From NCBI RefSeq assembly GCF_900323885.1, contig NZ_OOHJ01000022.1, positions 310,001 to 374,000 of the forward strand: a DNA stretch of 64,000 nt. The letters run 5' to 3'. A model generated the notes under the pieces. The model saw only the letters and a program-made list of their open reading frames with translations. It did no database searches and was not told the DNA's origin. The DNA comes from [Actinomadura] parvosata subsp. kistnae (lineage in GTDB: Bacteria > Actinomycetota > Actinomycetes > Streptosporangiales > Streptosporangiaceae). Below are positions 35,299-42,556 of the stretch, one piece after another; position 1 is the stretch's first letter, and every line of letters starts with the position of its first letter. A program made the translations under genes and the position numbers.

Positions 35299-36218
35299 TG
35301 GACGAATGACAGCCACAGGTCGGCGGCCCACGTCCGGGCGGGCACGCCGGCCAGCACGCGCGTGACCCTGCCGCCGAGGTCGAGCACCGACAGGCGGTAG
35401 GCGCCGCGGTGCGGCATGACGGCGATGAGGTGGCCGTCGTCCCACCAGCCGAGCACCGCCGCCGGCCGCGCCGCCACCCGCGCGGCGATCCGGCCTGTGG
35501 CCGGGTCCACCAGGCACAGGTGCTCCGCGAAGCGTGACGGGCACCAGGTGAGCAGCCGCTTGCCGGAGGGCGAGAACGGGTCCTCGGGGCCCGTCGGCAG
35601 CCCGGCGCCCGCGTACGTGCGCAGCACCGCCCCGTCGGAGGCCCGGTGCACGCGCAGGCCGGCGCCGTGCCGGGTGACGAGGTCGCCGCCCGGGCTCCAC
35701 CAGAAGCCCGCCCCCGCGCTCAGCCCGGAGACCCGCACCGTGCGGGCGGTCCTGGAGACGACGTCCACGACCGTGAAGCCGAGCACCCGCCACGTGCCGC
35801 TCACCTTCCGCTCGACCGTGAGTGCCACGCGCCTGCCGTCGCGCGCCCACGAGGCGTAGGAGGCGGTCATCGGCTGCTTCACCGTGCGGATGGTGGCGGA
35901 CCTGCCGGTGGTGCGGTCGGTGACGACGAGATGGTCATAGCCCGAGCGGTACGCGCGGGGCACGCCGGCCGTCCAGCGGCCGCCCGGCGAGAGCGACACT
36001 TCCGACAGCGTCTTCTCCCAGGTGAAGGCGTCGCCGGTGGCGGACCTGAGGTAGGTGCGCTTGGTGCCGAGGCCGTAGGCGGCCAGGCGTACCGGATCGC
36101 CCGCCTGCTCGCGGTAGGTCACCCCGCCGGTGCCGGGCAGGACCACGTCCGCCCGCGCGATGGGAGTCTGGAAGAGCAGGGACAGCGCGACGGCGAGATG
36201 AGCGATCACGCCTCGCAC
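35286..36218 (-). CDS. Secreted TolB/WD40-like beta-propeller protein
   Basis: 310 aa with a signal peptide (VIAHLAVALSLLFQTPIARA). Repeats of the SPGGRW/SxDGxRVA type (SLSPGGRWTAG, WARDGRRVALT, WSPGGDLVTR, SPSGKRLLTW) indicate a six-bladed propeller. The start could be GTG 36218 or GTG 36209. The role is probably binding; no enzymatic residues are seen. Confidence 0.78.
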   Translation of the reverse strand: MRGVIAHLAVALSLLFQTPIARADVVLPGTGGVTYREQAGDPVRLAAYGLGTKRTYLRSATGDAFTWEKTLSEVSLSPGGRWTAGVPRAYRSGYDHLVVTDRTTGRSATIRTVKQPMTASYASWARDGRRVALTVERKVSGTWRVLGFTVVDVVSRTARTVRVSGLSAGAGFWWSPGGDLVTRHGAGLRVHRASDGAVLRTYAGAGLPTGPEDPFSPSGKRLLTWCPSRFAEHLCLVDPATGRIAARVAARPAAVLGWWDDGHLIAVMPHRGAYRLSVLDLGGRVTRVLAGVPARTWAADLWLSFVHGHR

Positions 36219-36278
36219 ACTAGGCAGCCGGATGGGCGATTCCCCGCCCCGATAACGACCGGGTCTGGATGTGCGGTG

Positions 36279-36734
36279 CTAGACGAAGCGCTGGGCGATC
36301 TCGATGACGTCGATGCCCAGCGTGAGCAGGCCGAAGTAGACGATCACCGCGGCGGCGGCCACTGTCACGAGGAGCACGAGGATGCGCACGATCCAGCCCT
36401 GCCGCTTGTACCACTCGGTCCAGGCGTGCAGCGTCTGCTTGCCGAACTCCAGCACCTTGTGCGCCCAGTGGAACTCCGTGGCCAGCACCGCCAGCCCGGC
36501 GAACACCACGAGCCAGCCCGGCCCGGGGAACGGCACCATGATCAGCCCGCCCACCACCATGATGGTGCCGATCACGCCGACGACGATCTTCAGGGTGAGC
36601 GCGCCCGTACGGGTGGAGCGCACGCCGTCGAGCCAGCCCTTGAAGCCGGAGCGGCGTCCGGGCATGCTCGAGTGCTCGGCGGCCTCGTCCTTGATCACGT
36701 CGGCTTCGCCGGTGTCGGAGTTACGAATCGCCAC
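36279..36734 (-). CDS. TIGR02611-type PGPGW membrane protein
   Basis: 151 aa from GTG 36734 (GGGGGA upstream). It has two TM segments; the first carries the VPFPGPGWLVVFAGLAVLA motif of the PGPGW family, and the last is VRILVLLVTVAAAAVIVYFG. It is a conserved actinobacterial membrane protein of unknown function. Confidence 0.85.
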   Translation of the reverse strand: MAIRNSDTGEADVIKDEAAEHSSMPGRRSGFKGWLDGVRSTRTGALTLKIVVGVIGTIMVVGGLIMVPFPGPGWLVVFAGLAVLATEFHWAHKVLEFGKQTLHAWTEWYKRQGWIVRILVLLVTVAAAAVIVYFGLLTLGIDVIEIAQRFV

Positions 36735-36874
36735 AAGTCCCCCCGGCAGTCGGTGTGCGTCCCAGGATACGACCCTGCCCGGTATGGCCACTTGCAGACG
36801 ACTAGCAAACCACCAAACCCCATAACCGGTAAAATTTCCCGTCTGAGCAGCCTTTATCCGGCAAACATCGGTTA

Positions 36875-37795
36875 ATGTGCGTTATGCCCGAGGTTCTGCT
36901 CCGTACCGTCACCGGCCCTGTACGCGTGGCCGCCATCGACGGCACCGTCCTCCCCCATGAGCACCTGCGTACCGACATGCGCTGGGCGGTCGGCATCGAC
37001 TCCGACCCGCACCGCTGGCTCGACGAGGAGATGACGGTCAGCGCGGAGCTGCGCGAGCTGCGCCAGTCCGAGCAGCTCGGGCTCGTGGTCGAGCTGACCT
37101 GCATGGGCATGGGCCGCGACGCCGCCGCGCTCGCGCGCATCGCCGCCGGCAGCCGGGTGCCGGTGATCGCCTCGACCGGCCTGTTCGCCGAGCCGTTCAC
37201 GAACGTCGGCGACGAGGACGTGGACAGCCTCACCGCCCGCCTCATGGAGGAGATCGTCAGCGGCGTGGACGGGACCGGCGTCTTCCCCGGCGTCATCGGC
37301 GAGGTCGGCTCCTGGGGCCCCGAGCCGACGGCCCGCGAGGAGCGTTGCCTGGTCGCCGCCGCCCGCGCCTCCCTCCGCTCGCGCCTGCCCGTCGCCACCC
37401 ACGGCAGGAACGGCCTGGCCCTCCTGGAGATCCTGCTCGGCCAGAACCTGCCCGGCTCCCGCATCGCCGTCGGCTACGCGGGCACCGACCTGGGCGCGGC
37501 CAGGAAGATCGCCGAGTCGGGCGCGTACGTCAGCCTCGGCGCGCTCGGCCTGGGCGCCGACCAGGCCGCCCGGCTCGCGCTCGGCCTCATCGAGGACGGC
37601 CACGCCGGCCGCCTGCTGCTCAGCACCGGCCTCAGCCGGGTGGCGCAGGTGCGCCGCTACGACGGGCCCGGGTACGCGCACCTGTTCCACGCGCTGCTGC
37701 CGCGCCTGCGCGAGGCGGGCACCGGCGAGGACGTGATCCGCCTGATCACCCATGACAACCCGCTACGCTGGCTGACCGACGGGTTCACCGCCTGA
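36875..37795 (+). CDS. Phosphotriesterase-family protein lacking two metal/catalytic residues
   Basis: 306 aa from ATG 36875 (ATG 36884 possible), without a Shine-Dalgarno. The fold and first motifs are kept: VLPHEHLRTD (HxH), GEVGSWGP (Glu in place of the bridging Lys) and ATHGRNGLA. The later ligands are changed: IGHxGD reads VGYAGTD (His to Tyr), and LSxD reads LLSTGLS (Asp to Gly). It may be a mononuclear variant or a non-catalytic relative of the enzyme at 15546. Confidence 0.82.
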   Translation: MCVMPEVLLRTVTGPVRVAAIDGTVLPHEHLRTDMRWAVGIDSDPHRWLDEEMTVSAELRELRQSEQLGLVVELTCMGMGRDAAALARIAAGSRVPVIASTGLFAEPFTNVGDEDVDSLTARLMEEIVSGVDGTGVFPGVIGEVGSWGPEPTAREERCLVAAARASLRSRLPVATHGRNGLALLEILLGQNLPGSRIAVGYAGTDLGAARKIAESGAYVSLGALGLGADQAARLALGLIEDGHAGRLLLSTGLSRVAQVRRYDGPGYAHLFHALLPRLREAGTGEDVIRLITHDNPLRWLTDGFTA

Positions 37796-37809
37796 CCCCG
37801 ACTTGACCT

Positions 37810-37827
37810 CAACCAATGTCAAGGTTG
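37810..37827. promoter_or_regulatory. CAACC-N8-GGTTG inverted repeat
   Basis: Perfect 5-bp arms lie 13 bases upstream of the PPOX start, next to a TTGACC hexamer at 37803. A MerR-like long-spacer promoter is possible but unproven. Confidence 0.35.
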
Positions 37828-37840
37828 CAGACTGGGCGGC

Positions 37841-38224
37841 ATGATCTTCACAGCAGCGGAACTCGACTACCTCGCCGGCCAGCGGCTCGGCCGCCTCGCC
37901 ACCGTCGGCCCCGACGGCCAGGTGCAGAACAACCCGGTCGGTTTCTTCGTCCAGGACGGCACCATCGTCATCGGCGGGCACGCCCTCGGCATCTCCAAGA
38001 AGTTCAAGAACATCCAGCGCGGCAGCACGATCGCCTTCGTCGTGGACGACCTCGCCTCCGTCGACCCGTGGGTGGCGCGGGGCATCGAGATCCGCGGCAC
38101 GGCGGTCGCGCTGACCGACGCCGAGCCGCCCGTGCCGTACTTCTCCCGCGAGGTCATCCGCCTCTCTCCCACCAAGATCATCTCGTGGGGGCTGGACGGG
38201 CCCCGATCGAGCCGGAAGGTGTGA
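37841..38224 (+). CDS. PPOX-class F420/flavin-dependent oxidoreductase
   Basis: 127 aa split-barrel protein: GRLATVGPDGQVQNNPVGFF, GISKKFKNIQRG and FVVDDLASVDPWVARGIEIRG. It matches the small F420-dependent pyridoxamine-oxidase-like enzymes of actinomycetes. The substrate is unknown. Confidence 0.88.
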   Translation: MIFTAAELDYLAGQRLGRLATVGPDGQVQNNPVGFFVQDGTIVIGGHALGISKKFKNIQRGSTIAFVVDDLASVDPWVARGIEIRGTAVALTDAEPPVPYFSREVIRLSPTKIISWGLDGPRSSRKV

Positions 38225-38269
38225 AAGCTCGCTAGGATCGGGGCTACACGAGCCTGAGCGGGTGGGGGG

Positions 38270-39250
38270 ATGGCGACCGACGACACGCGGAGCACAGGGC
38301 GTCTGCGCAGGCCGCTCGCCGCACTGTCCCGCCTGAGCCGGCTGGGCGACGTGCCCGTCGTCGTCATGCTGGCGTGGGCCGGATGGCTGGCGGTCCCGTG
38401 GTCGTTCAGCGGCCTCGCCCAGGCCCGCGCGGCCGCCGCCGCAGCGGCCGCCGACGCCGAGACCCCCCAGCTCCAGACCCCGGCCACCGACCAACCACCG
38501 GTCCTGCCGCCCGTCGCCACCCAGTCGCAGGCCCTTCCGCCGGACGACGACCTTCCGCCCGCGACCGGCCGGCCCGCGCCGGTGGCATGGGGCATCCCCG
38601 CCGCCCGCGTCGCCCCGTTCACCACCGTCCGCCCCTGGCACCCGGCCCCCGACGTGGAGGGGGTGCTGGCGCGGGAGCGCGCCAGGATCGCCGGTGAGGT
38701 GCACGACGCGGCCGGTCACGGGCTGGCCGCCATCGCCATGCAGGCCGGCCTCGCGCTCGTCACCCTCGACGACGACCCCGAGCAGGCACGCGCGTCCTTG
38801 CGCGCGATCAAGGAGACCAGCACGACGGCGCTCGCCCACCTGCGGGCGGCGCTCGACGGCATCGACCCGCCCGCCGGCGACCTGGCCGCGCTCATCGACG
38901 GCGTCCGGGCGGCGGGCCTGCCCGTGGACGTCGAGCCCCCGGCCCTCACCGTGCCCCCGCACCTCCACGGCCCCGTCTACCGGGTGGTGCGGGAGTCCCT
39001 GACGAACGTGCTGCGGCACGCGGGCCCGACCCGGGCACTCGTGCGCGTCACGGAGGCCCCGGGCGAGCTCGTGCTGGAGGTCGCCGACCGAGGCATCGGC
39101 CCCACGGGCGAGGACGCCGACGCGGGCGAGGGTCGTGGGGTGGCCGGGATGCGGGCCAGGGTGACCGAGGCGGGCGGCCGGTTCACGGCGGGTCCGCGCG
39201 AGGGCGGCGGGTTCCGCGTGGAGGCCAGGTTCCCGCAGGTCCCGGCATGA
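38270..39250 (+). CDS. NarL-type sensor histidine kinase
   Basis: 326 aa. One TM segment near residues 28-45 is followed by an Ala/Pro-rich stretch of about 60 residues. The HisKA_3 dimerisation helix (ERARIAGEVHDAAGHGLAA, phospho-His in EVHD) and the ATPase (VVRESLTNVLRHAG, ADRGIGP, GRGVAGMRARV) follow. It lacks the usual multi-TM sensor. ATGA overlap with its response regulator. Confidence 0.92.
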   Translation: MATDDTRSTGRLRRPLAALSRLSRLGDVPVVVMLAWAGWLAVPWSFSGLAQARAAAAAAAADAETPQLQTPATDQPPVLPPVATQSQALPPDDDLPPATGRPAPVAWGIPAARVAPFTTVRPWHPAPDVEGVLARERARIAGEVHDAAGHGLAAIAMQAGLALVTLDDDPEQARASLRAIKETSTTALAHLRAALDGIDPPAGDLAALIDGVRAAGLPVDVEPPALTVPPHLHGPVYRVVRESLTNVLRHAGPTRALVRVTEAPGELVLEVADRGIGPTGEDADAGEGRGVAGMRARVTEAGGRFTAGPREGGGFRVEARFPQVPA

Positions 39251-39972
39251 GCAGCGACACGGCGCAAGACGCGAACGACGGCACGGAGCAGGGCGTGAGC
39301 GGCGACGCGGTGCCGGGCGTGATCAGGGTCGCGGTGGCCGATGACCAGGCCGTGGTGCGGATGGGATTGCGGGCGTTGCTGGAGCGGGAGCCCGGCATGG
39401 AGTGCGTGGGCGAGGCCGGTGACGGGCAGGCGGCGCTGGCGCTGATCCGGCGCACCCACCCCGACGTCCTGCTGCTCGACATCCGCATGCCCGGCATGGA
39501 CGGCCTGGCCACCCTGCGCGCCATCGCCGGCGACCCGGAGCTGCGCGGCACCCGCATCGTCGTGGTGACGACGTTCGCCGTGGACGAGTACGTCTTCACC
39601 GCCCTCCAGGCCGGCGCGAGCGGGTTCCTGCTCAAGGACAGCGCCCCCGACGAGCTGGTCAACGCCGTCCGGGTGGTGGCCGCCGGTGAGGCGTTGCTGT
39701 CGCCGGCCATCACCAGGAAGGTCATCGGCCTGTTCGGCAGGCAGGGCGACGCCCGCCCGGTGGAGGGCATCGAGACGCTGACGCCGCGCGAGCGGGAGCT
39801 GGTGGCGTGGGTGGCCACGGGCCGGTCGAACGAGGAGATCGCCAGGGAGCTGACGATCAGCCCCGACACCGTGCGCACGCACGTGAGCCGCGCGATGGTG
39901 AAGCTGCGGGCGAGAGACCGGGCGCAGCTCGTGGTGTTCGCGATGCGCGCCGGCCTCGCCCTCCCCGGCTGA
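39247..39972 (+). CDS. NarL/LuxR-family response regulator
   Basis: 241 aa. The receiver has VAVADDQAVVRMG, the acceptor Asp in DVLLLDIRMPG and FLLKDSAP. The LuxR HTH is LTPRERELVAWVATGRSNEEIA. The start overlaps the kinase stop (ATGA); the first 25 residues are extra to the domain. It forms a complete two-component pair with the preceding kinase. Confidence 0.94.
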   Translation: MSSDTAQDANDGTEQGVSGDAVPGVIRVAVADDQAVVRMGLRALLEREPGMECVGEAGDGQAALALIRRTHPDVLLLDIRMPGMDGLATLRAIAGDPELRGTRIVVVTTFAVDEYVFTALQAGASGFLLKDSAPDELVNAVRVVAAGEALLSPAITRKVIGLFGRQGDARPVEGIETLTPRERELVAWVATGRSNEEIARELTISPDTVRTHVSRAMVKLRARDRAQLVVFAMRAGLALPG

Positions 39973-39977
39973 GCGCG

Positions 39978-41267
39978 TCACTTCTTCAGGAAGCCTTCGT
40001 AGTTGCGTTGCTGGAGCTGGGCCTCGATCTGCTTCACGGTGTCGAGCCCCACCCCCACCATGATGAGGATGCTGGTCCCGCCGAACGGGAAGTTCTGCTG
40101 CGTCCCCGGGTCCCGCAGGATCGCGAAGGCGACGAGCGGCAGCAGCGCCAGCACCGCGAGGTACAGGGCTCCGGGTGCGGTGAGCCGGCTGAGCACGTAC
40201 GCGAGGTAGGCCGCCGTGGGCCGGCCGGGCCGGATGCCGGGGACGAAGCCGCCGTACTTGCGGATGCCGTCGGCCACCTCCCCGGGGTTGAAGGTGATGG
40301 ACACGTAGAAGTAGGCGAACCCGGCGATGAGCAGCACGTACGCCGTCATGTAGAGCGGGTGCGTCCCGGAGGTGAGGTTGAGCTCGACCCACGCCCGCGC
40401 TTCGGGCCCGAGGAGGGGGGCGGCCAGCGTGGGCAGGTAGAGCAGGGACGAGGTGAAGATGACGGGCACGATGCCGGCCTGGTTGACCTTCATGGGGATG
40501 TAGGTGTTCTGTCCGAACGTGCGGTTGCCGATGAGCCGCTTGGTGTACGACACCGGCACCCGCCGCTGCGCCTGCTCGACGAACACGACGGCGGCCACGA
40601 GGAACAGCCCGGCCACGATCATGACGACGAAGCTCACGGGGCTGAGCACGAAGATCTTCGACAGGTAGGCGGGGAACACGGCGACGACCTGGGTGAAGAT
40701 GAGCAGCGACATGCCGTTGCCGACGCCGCGCTCGGTGATCAGCTCGCCGAGCCACATGACGGCGCAGGCCCCCGCGACCATGGTGAGCACGATGACGGTG
40801 ACGGCGAGCAGCCCGTCGTCGCGCAGCAGCGGCTGGGAGCAGCCGGGCAGGAGGCGGCCGGTGCGGGCGAGGGTGACGACCGTGCCGGCGTTCAGGACGG
40901 CGAGGCCGACGGTGGCGTACCGGGTGTACTGGGTGATCTTCGCCTGGCCGTTCTGTCCCTCCTTCCTGAGCGCGTCCAGCCTGGGGATGACGACGGCGAG
41001 GAGCTGCATGACGATGCTCGCCGTGATGTACGGCATGACGCCCAGCGCGAACACGGACAGCTGGAGCATGGCGCCGCCGCTGAGCATCTGCACCATGTCG
41101 AACAGGCCGCCACTGGCGGAGCCGATGCACCGGCGCACCACCACGATGTCCACGCCGGGGGCGGGCAGGAGCTGTCCCAGCCGGAACAGCACGACGATCC
41201 CCAGGGTGAACAGCACCTTCCCGCGCAGCTCTGGCGCTCGGAAGACTCGGGTCAAGACGGTCAGCAT
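39978..41267 (-). CDS. secY2: Second SecY protein-translocase subunit
   Basis: 429 aa with about ten TM helices. SecY hallmarks are LGIVVLFRLGQLLPAPGVD, LGVMPYITASIVMQLL, ITERGVGNGMSLLIF, NQAGIVPVIFTSSLLYLP, TFNPGEVADGIRKYGGFVPGIRPG and the C-terminal LDTVKQIEAQL. It is alone here, not beside adk, map or ribosomal genes where the housekeeping secY lies. It is therefore probably an accessory SecY2. GTG 41273 is an alternative start. Confidence 0.88.
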   Translation of the reverse strand: MLTVLTRVFRAPELRGKVLFTLGIVVLFRLGQLLPAPGVDIVVVRRCIGSASGGLFDMVQMLSGGAMLQLSVFALGVMPYITASIVMQLLAVVIPRLDALRKEGQNGQAKITQYTRYATVGLAVLNAGTVVTLARTGRLLPGCSQPLLRDDGLLAVTVIVLTMVAGACAVMWLGELITERGVGNGMSLLIFTQVVAVFPAYLSKIFVLSPVSFVVMIVAGLFLVAAVVFVEQAQRRVPVSYTKRLIGNRTFGQNTYIPMKVNQAGIVPVIFTSSLLYLPTLAAPLLGPEARAWVELNLTSGTHPLYMTAYVLLIAGFAYFYVSITFNPGEVADGIRKYGGFVPGIRPGRPTAAYLAYVLSRLTAPGALYLAVLALLPLVAFAILRDPGTQQNFPFGGTSILIMVGVGLDTVKQIEAQLQQRNYEGFLKK

Positions 41268-41354
41268 GGGCACCGAGTCTGCTCGCGGGCGGGGGCGCGG
41301 TCGTCCGCCGAGGCGAGGCACCGGCGTACGCAGATCCGCGTATACGGTGATCGG

Positions 41355-41951
41355 ATGAGCACGCTCTGGGTGATCAGCGGGCCGCCGGGGGCGGGCAAGT
41401 CGACGGTGGCGGCCGAGCTGCTGGCCCGCCTGTCCCCGGTGCCCGCGCTGCTCGACAAGGACACCGTGTACGGCGATTTCGTGGCCGAGGTGCTGCGGGC
41501 CCATGGCCGCCCCGACGGCGAGCGCGAGGGCCCGTGGTACGACGAGCACGTCAAGCGACACGAGTACGCCGGGCTGACGAGGATCGCCCGGCAGATCAGG
41601 GAGCACGGCTGCCCGGTCATGCTGGACGGGCCGTTCACCACGCAGGTGCACGACGCGGCCGCGTGGGCGCGGTGGGTGGCGGAGCTGGGCGGGGCGCCGG
41701 TGCGGCTGCTGTGGGTGCGCTCCGACGGGCCGACGTTGCGCGCGCGGCTGACGGCCAGGGGTTTCGGGCGGGACGCGGGCAAGCTGGCGGCGTTCGACGC
41801 CTATCTGCGGGCGATCCGGGTGGACGAGCCGCCGGTCGTACCGCATCTGGAGATCGACAACCGGCGGGGCGCGCCGGCGGTCGGTGCGCAGCTCACGGCG
41901 GCGGGTATACCGCCGCGAACACGGCGGGCAGCCGGGGAACGAGCCGGGTGA
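41355..41951 (+). CDS. P-loop kinase-like ATPase
   Basis: 198 aa from ATG 41355. Walker A is ISGPPGAGKSTVAAELL. LLDKDTVYGDFV and VRLLWVRSDGPTLRARLTARG fit the AAA_33/small-molecule kinase family (chloramphenicol phosphotransferase, zeta toxin and gluconate kinase relatives). The phosphate acceptor is unknown. It overlaps the convergent TetR gene by 59 bases. Confidence 0.85.
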   Translation: MSTLWVISGPPGAGKSTVAAELLARLSPVPALLDKDTVYGDFVAEVLRAHGRPDGEREGPWYDEHVKRHEYAGLTRIARQIREHGCPVMLDGPFTTQVHDAAAWARWVAELGGAPVRLLWVRSDGPTLRARLTARGFGRDAGKLAAFDAYLRAIRVDEPPVVPHLEIDNRRGAPAVGAQLTAAGIPPRTRRAAGERAG

Positions 41952-42504
41952 AGCGGCCCTCCTCGTAGGTGGCGCCGGGCTCGTTGGCGAGCTGCTGGGA
42001 GACGGGCCCGGCGATGAGGCTGGCGGCCAGGGCCAGACCCTCCTCTCTGGCGGCGTCGGGGTGCAGCTCGCCGCGCCGGACGGCGTCCCTGATGAGGGTG
42101 GCGAAGTGCTCGTGGATGGCCAGCGCGGGCGCGTACGACTCGGGCGAAGGGGTGAATCCGGGCACCGGCCGCCAGAACAGGAGCTGCGCCAGCACCTGGT
42201 TGTCCATGATCCACCGGGCGCCGGCCTCCAGCGAGGCCCCCATCCCGCGCAGGCCGGGCTCGCCGGGGGCGCGCACGGCGGCGAGGTAGCCCTCCTGTCC
42301 CAGCTTGAACAGCGCGTCGTAGACCGCGTGCCGCGACGGGAAGTACTTGTAGAGCGAGGGCGGCCGCACCCCCAGGCGCCGGGCGACGGTCGCCAGGCTC
42401 AGCCCCGCCACCCCTTCCTCCGCCATGACGTCGAGCGCGATGTCGAGGATCTCGGCCTGCGTCTCGGCCCTGCGGCGGGCTCTGCGGTCGGAAATGTCAG
42501 CCAT
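41893..42504 (-). CDS. TetR-family regulator of the UvrA-like gene
   Basis: 203 aa. The HTH is QAEILDIALDVMAEEGVAGL and VARRLGVRPPSLYKYFPSRHA. The C-terminal ligand domain is of the WHG type. It is divergent from the UvrA-like ABC gene with inverted repeats between, so it probably represses both. Confidence 0.9.
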   Translation of the reverse strand: MADISDRRARRRAETQAEILDIALDVMAEEGVAGLSLATVARRLGVRPPSLYKYFPSRHAVYDALFKLGQEGYLAAVRAPGEPGLRGMGASLEAGARWIMDNQVLAQLLFWRPVPGFTPSPESYAPALAIHEHFATLIRDAVRRGELHPDAAREEGLALAASLIAGPVSQQLANEPGATYEEGRFTRLVPRLPAVFAAVYPPP

Positions 42505-42509
42505 GCCCG

Positions 42510-42542
42510 ATAGCTTAGGCTAATGGTAGTAGCTCTAGCTAT
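42510..42542. promoter_or_regulatory. Inverted repeats ATAGCT...AGCTAT, TetR operator candidate
   Basis: The 33-bp segment between the divergent genes has outer arms ATAGCT/AGCTAT, plus inner TTAGGCTAA and TAGCTCTAGCTA symmetries. Confidence 0.55.
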
Positions 42543-42556
42543 GGGGGTGAGTCTGC

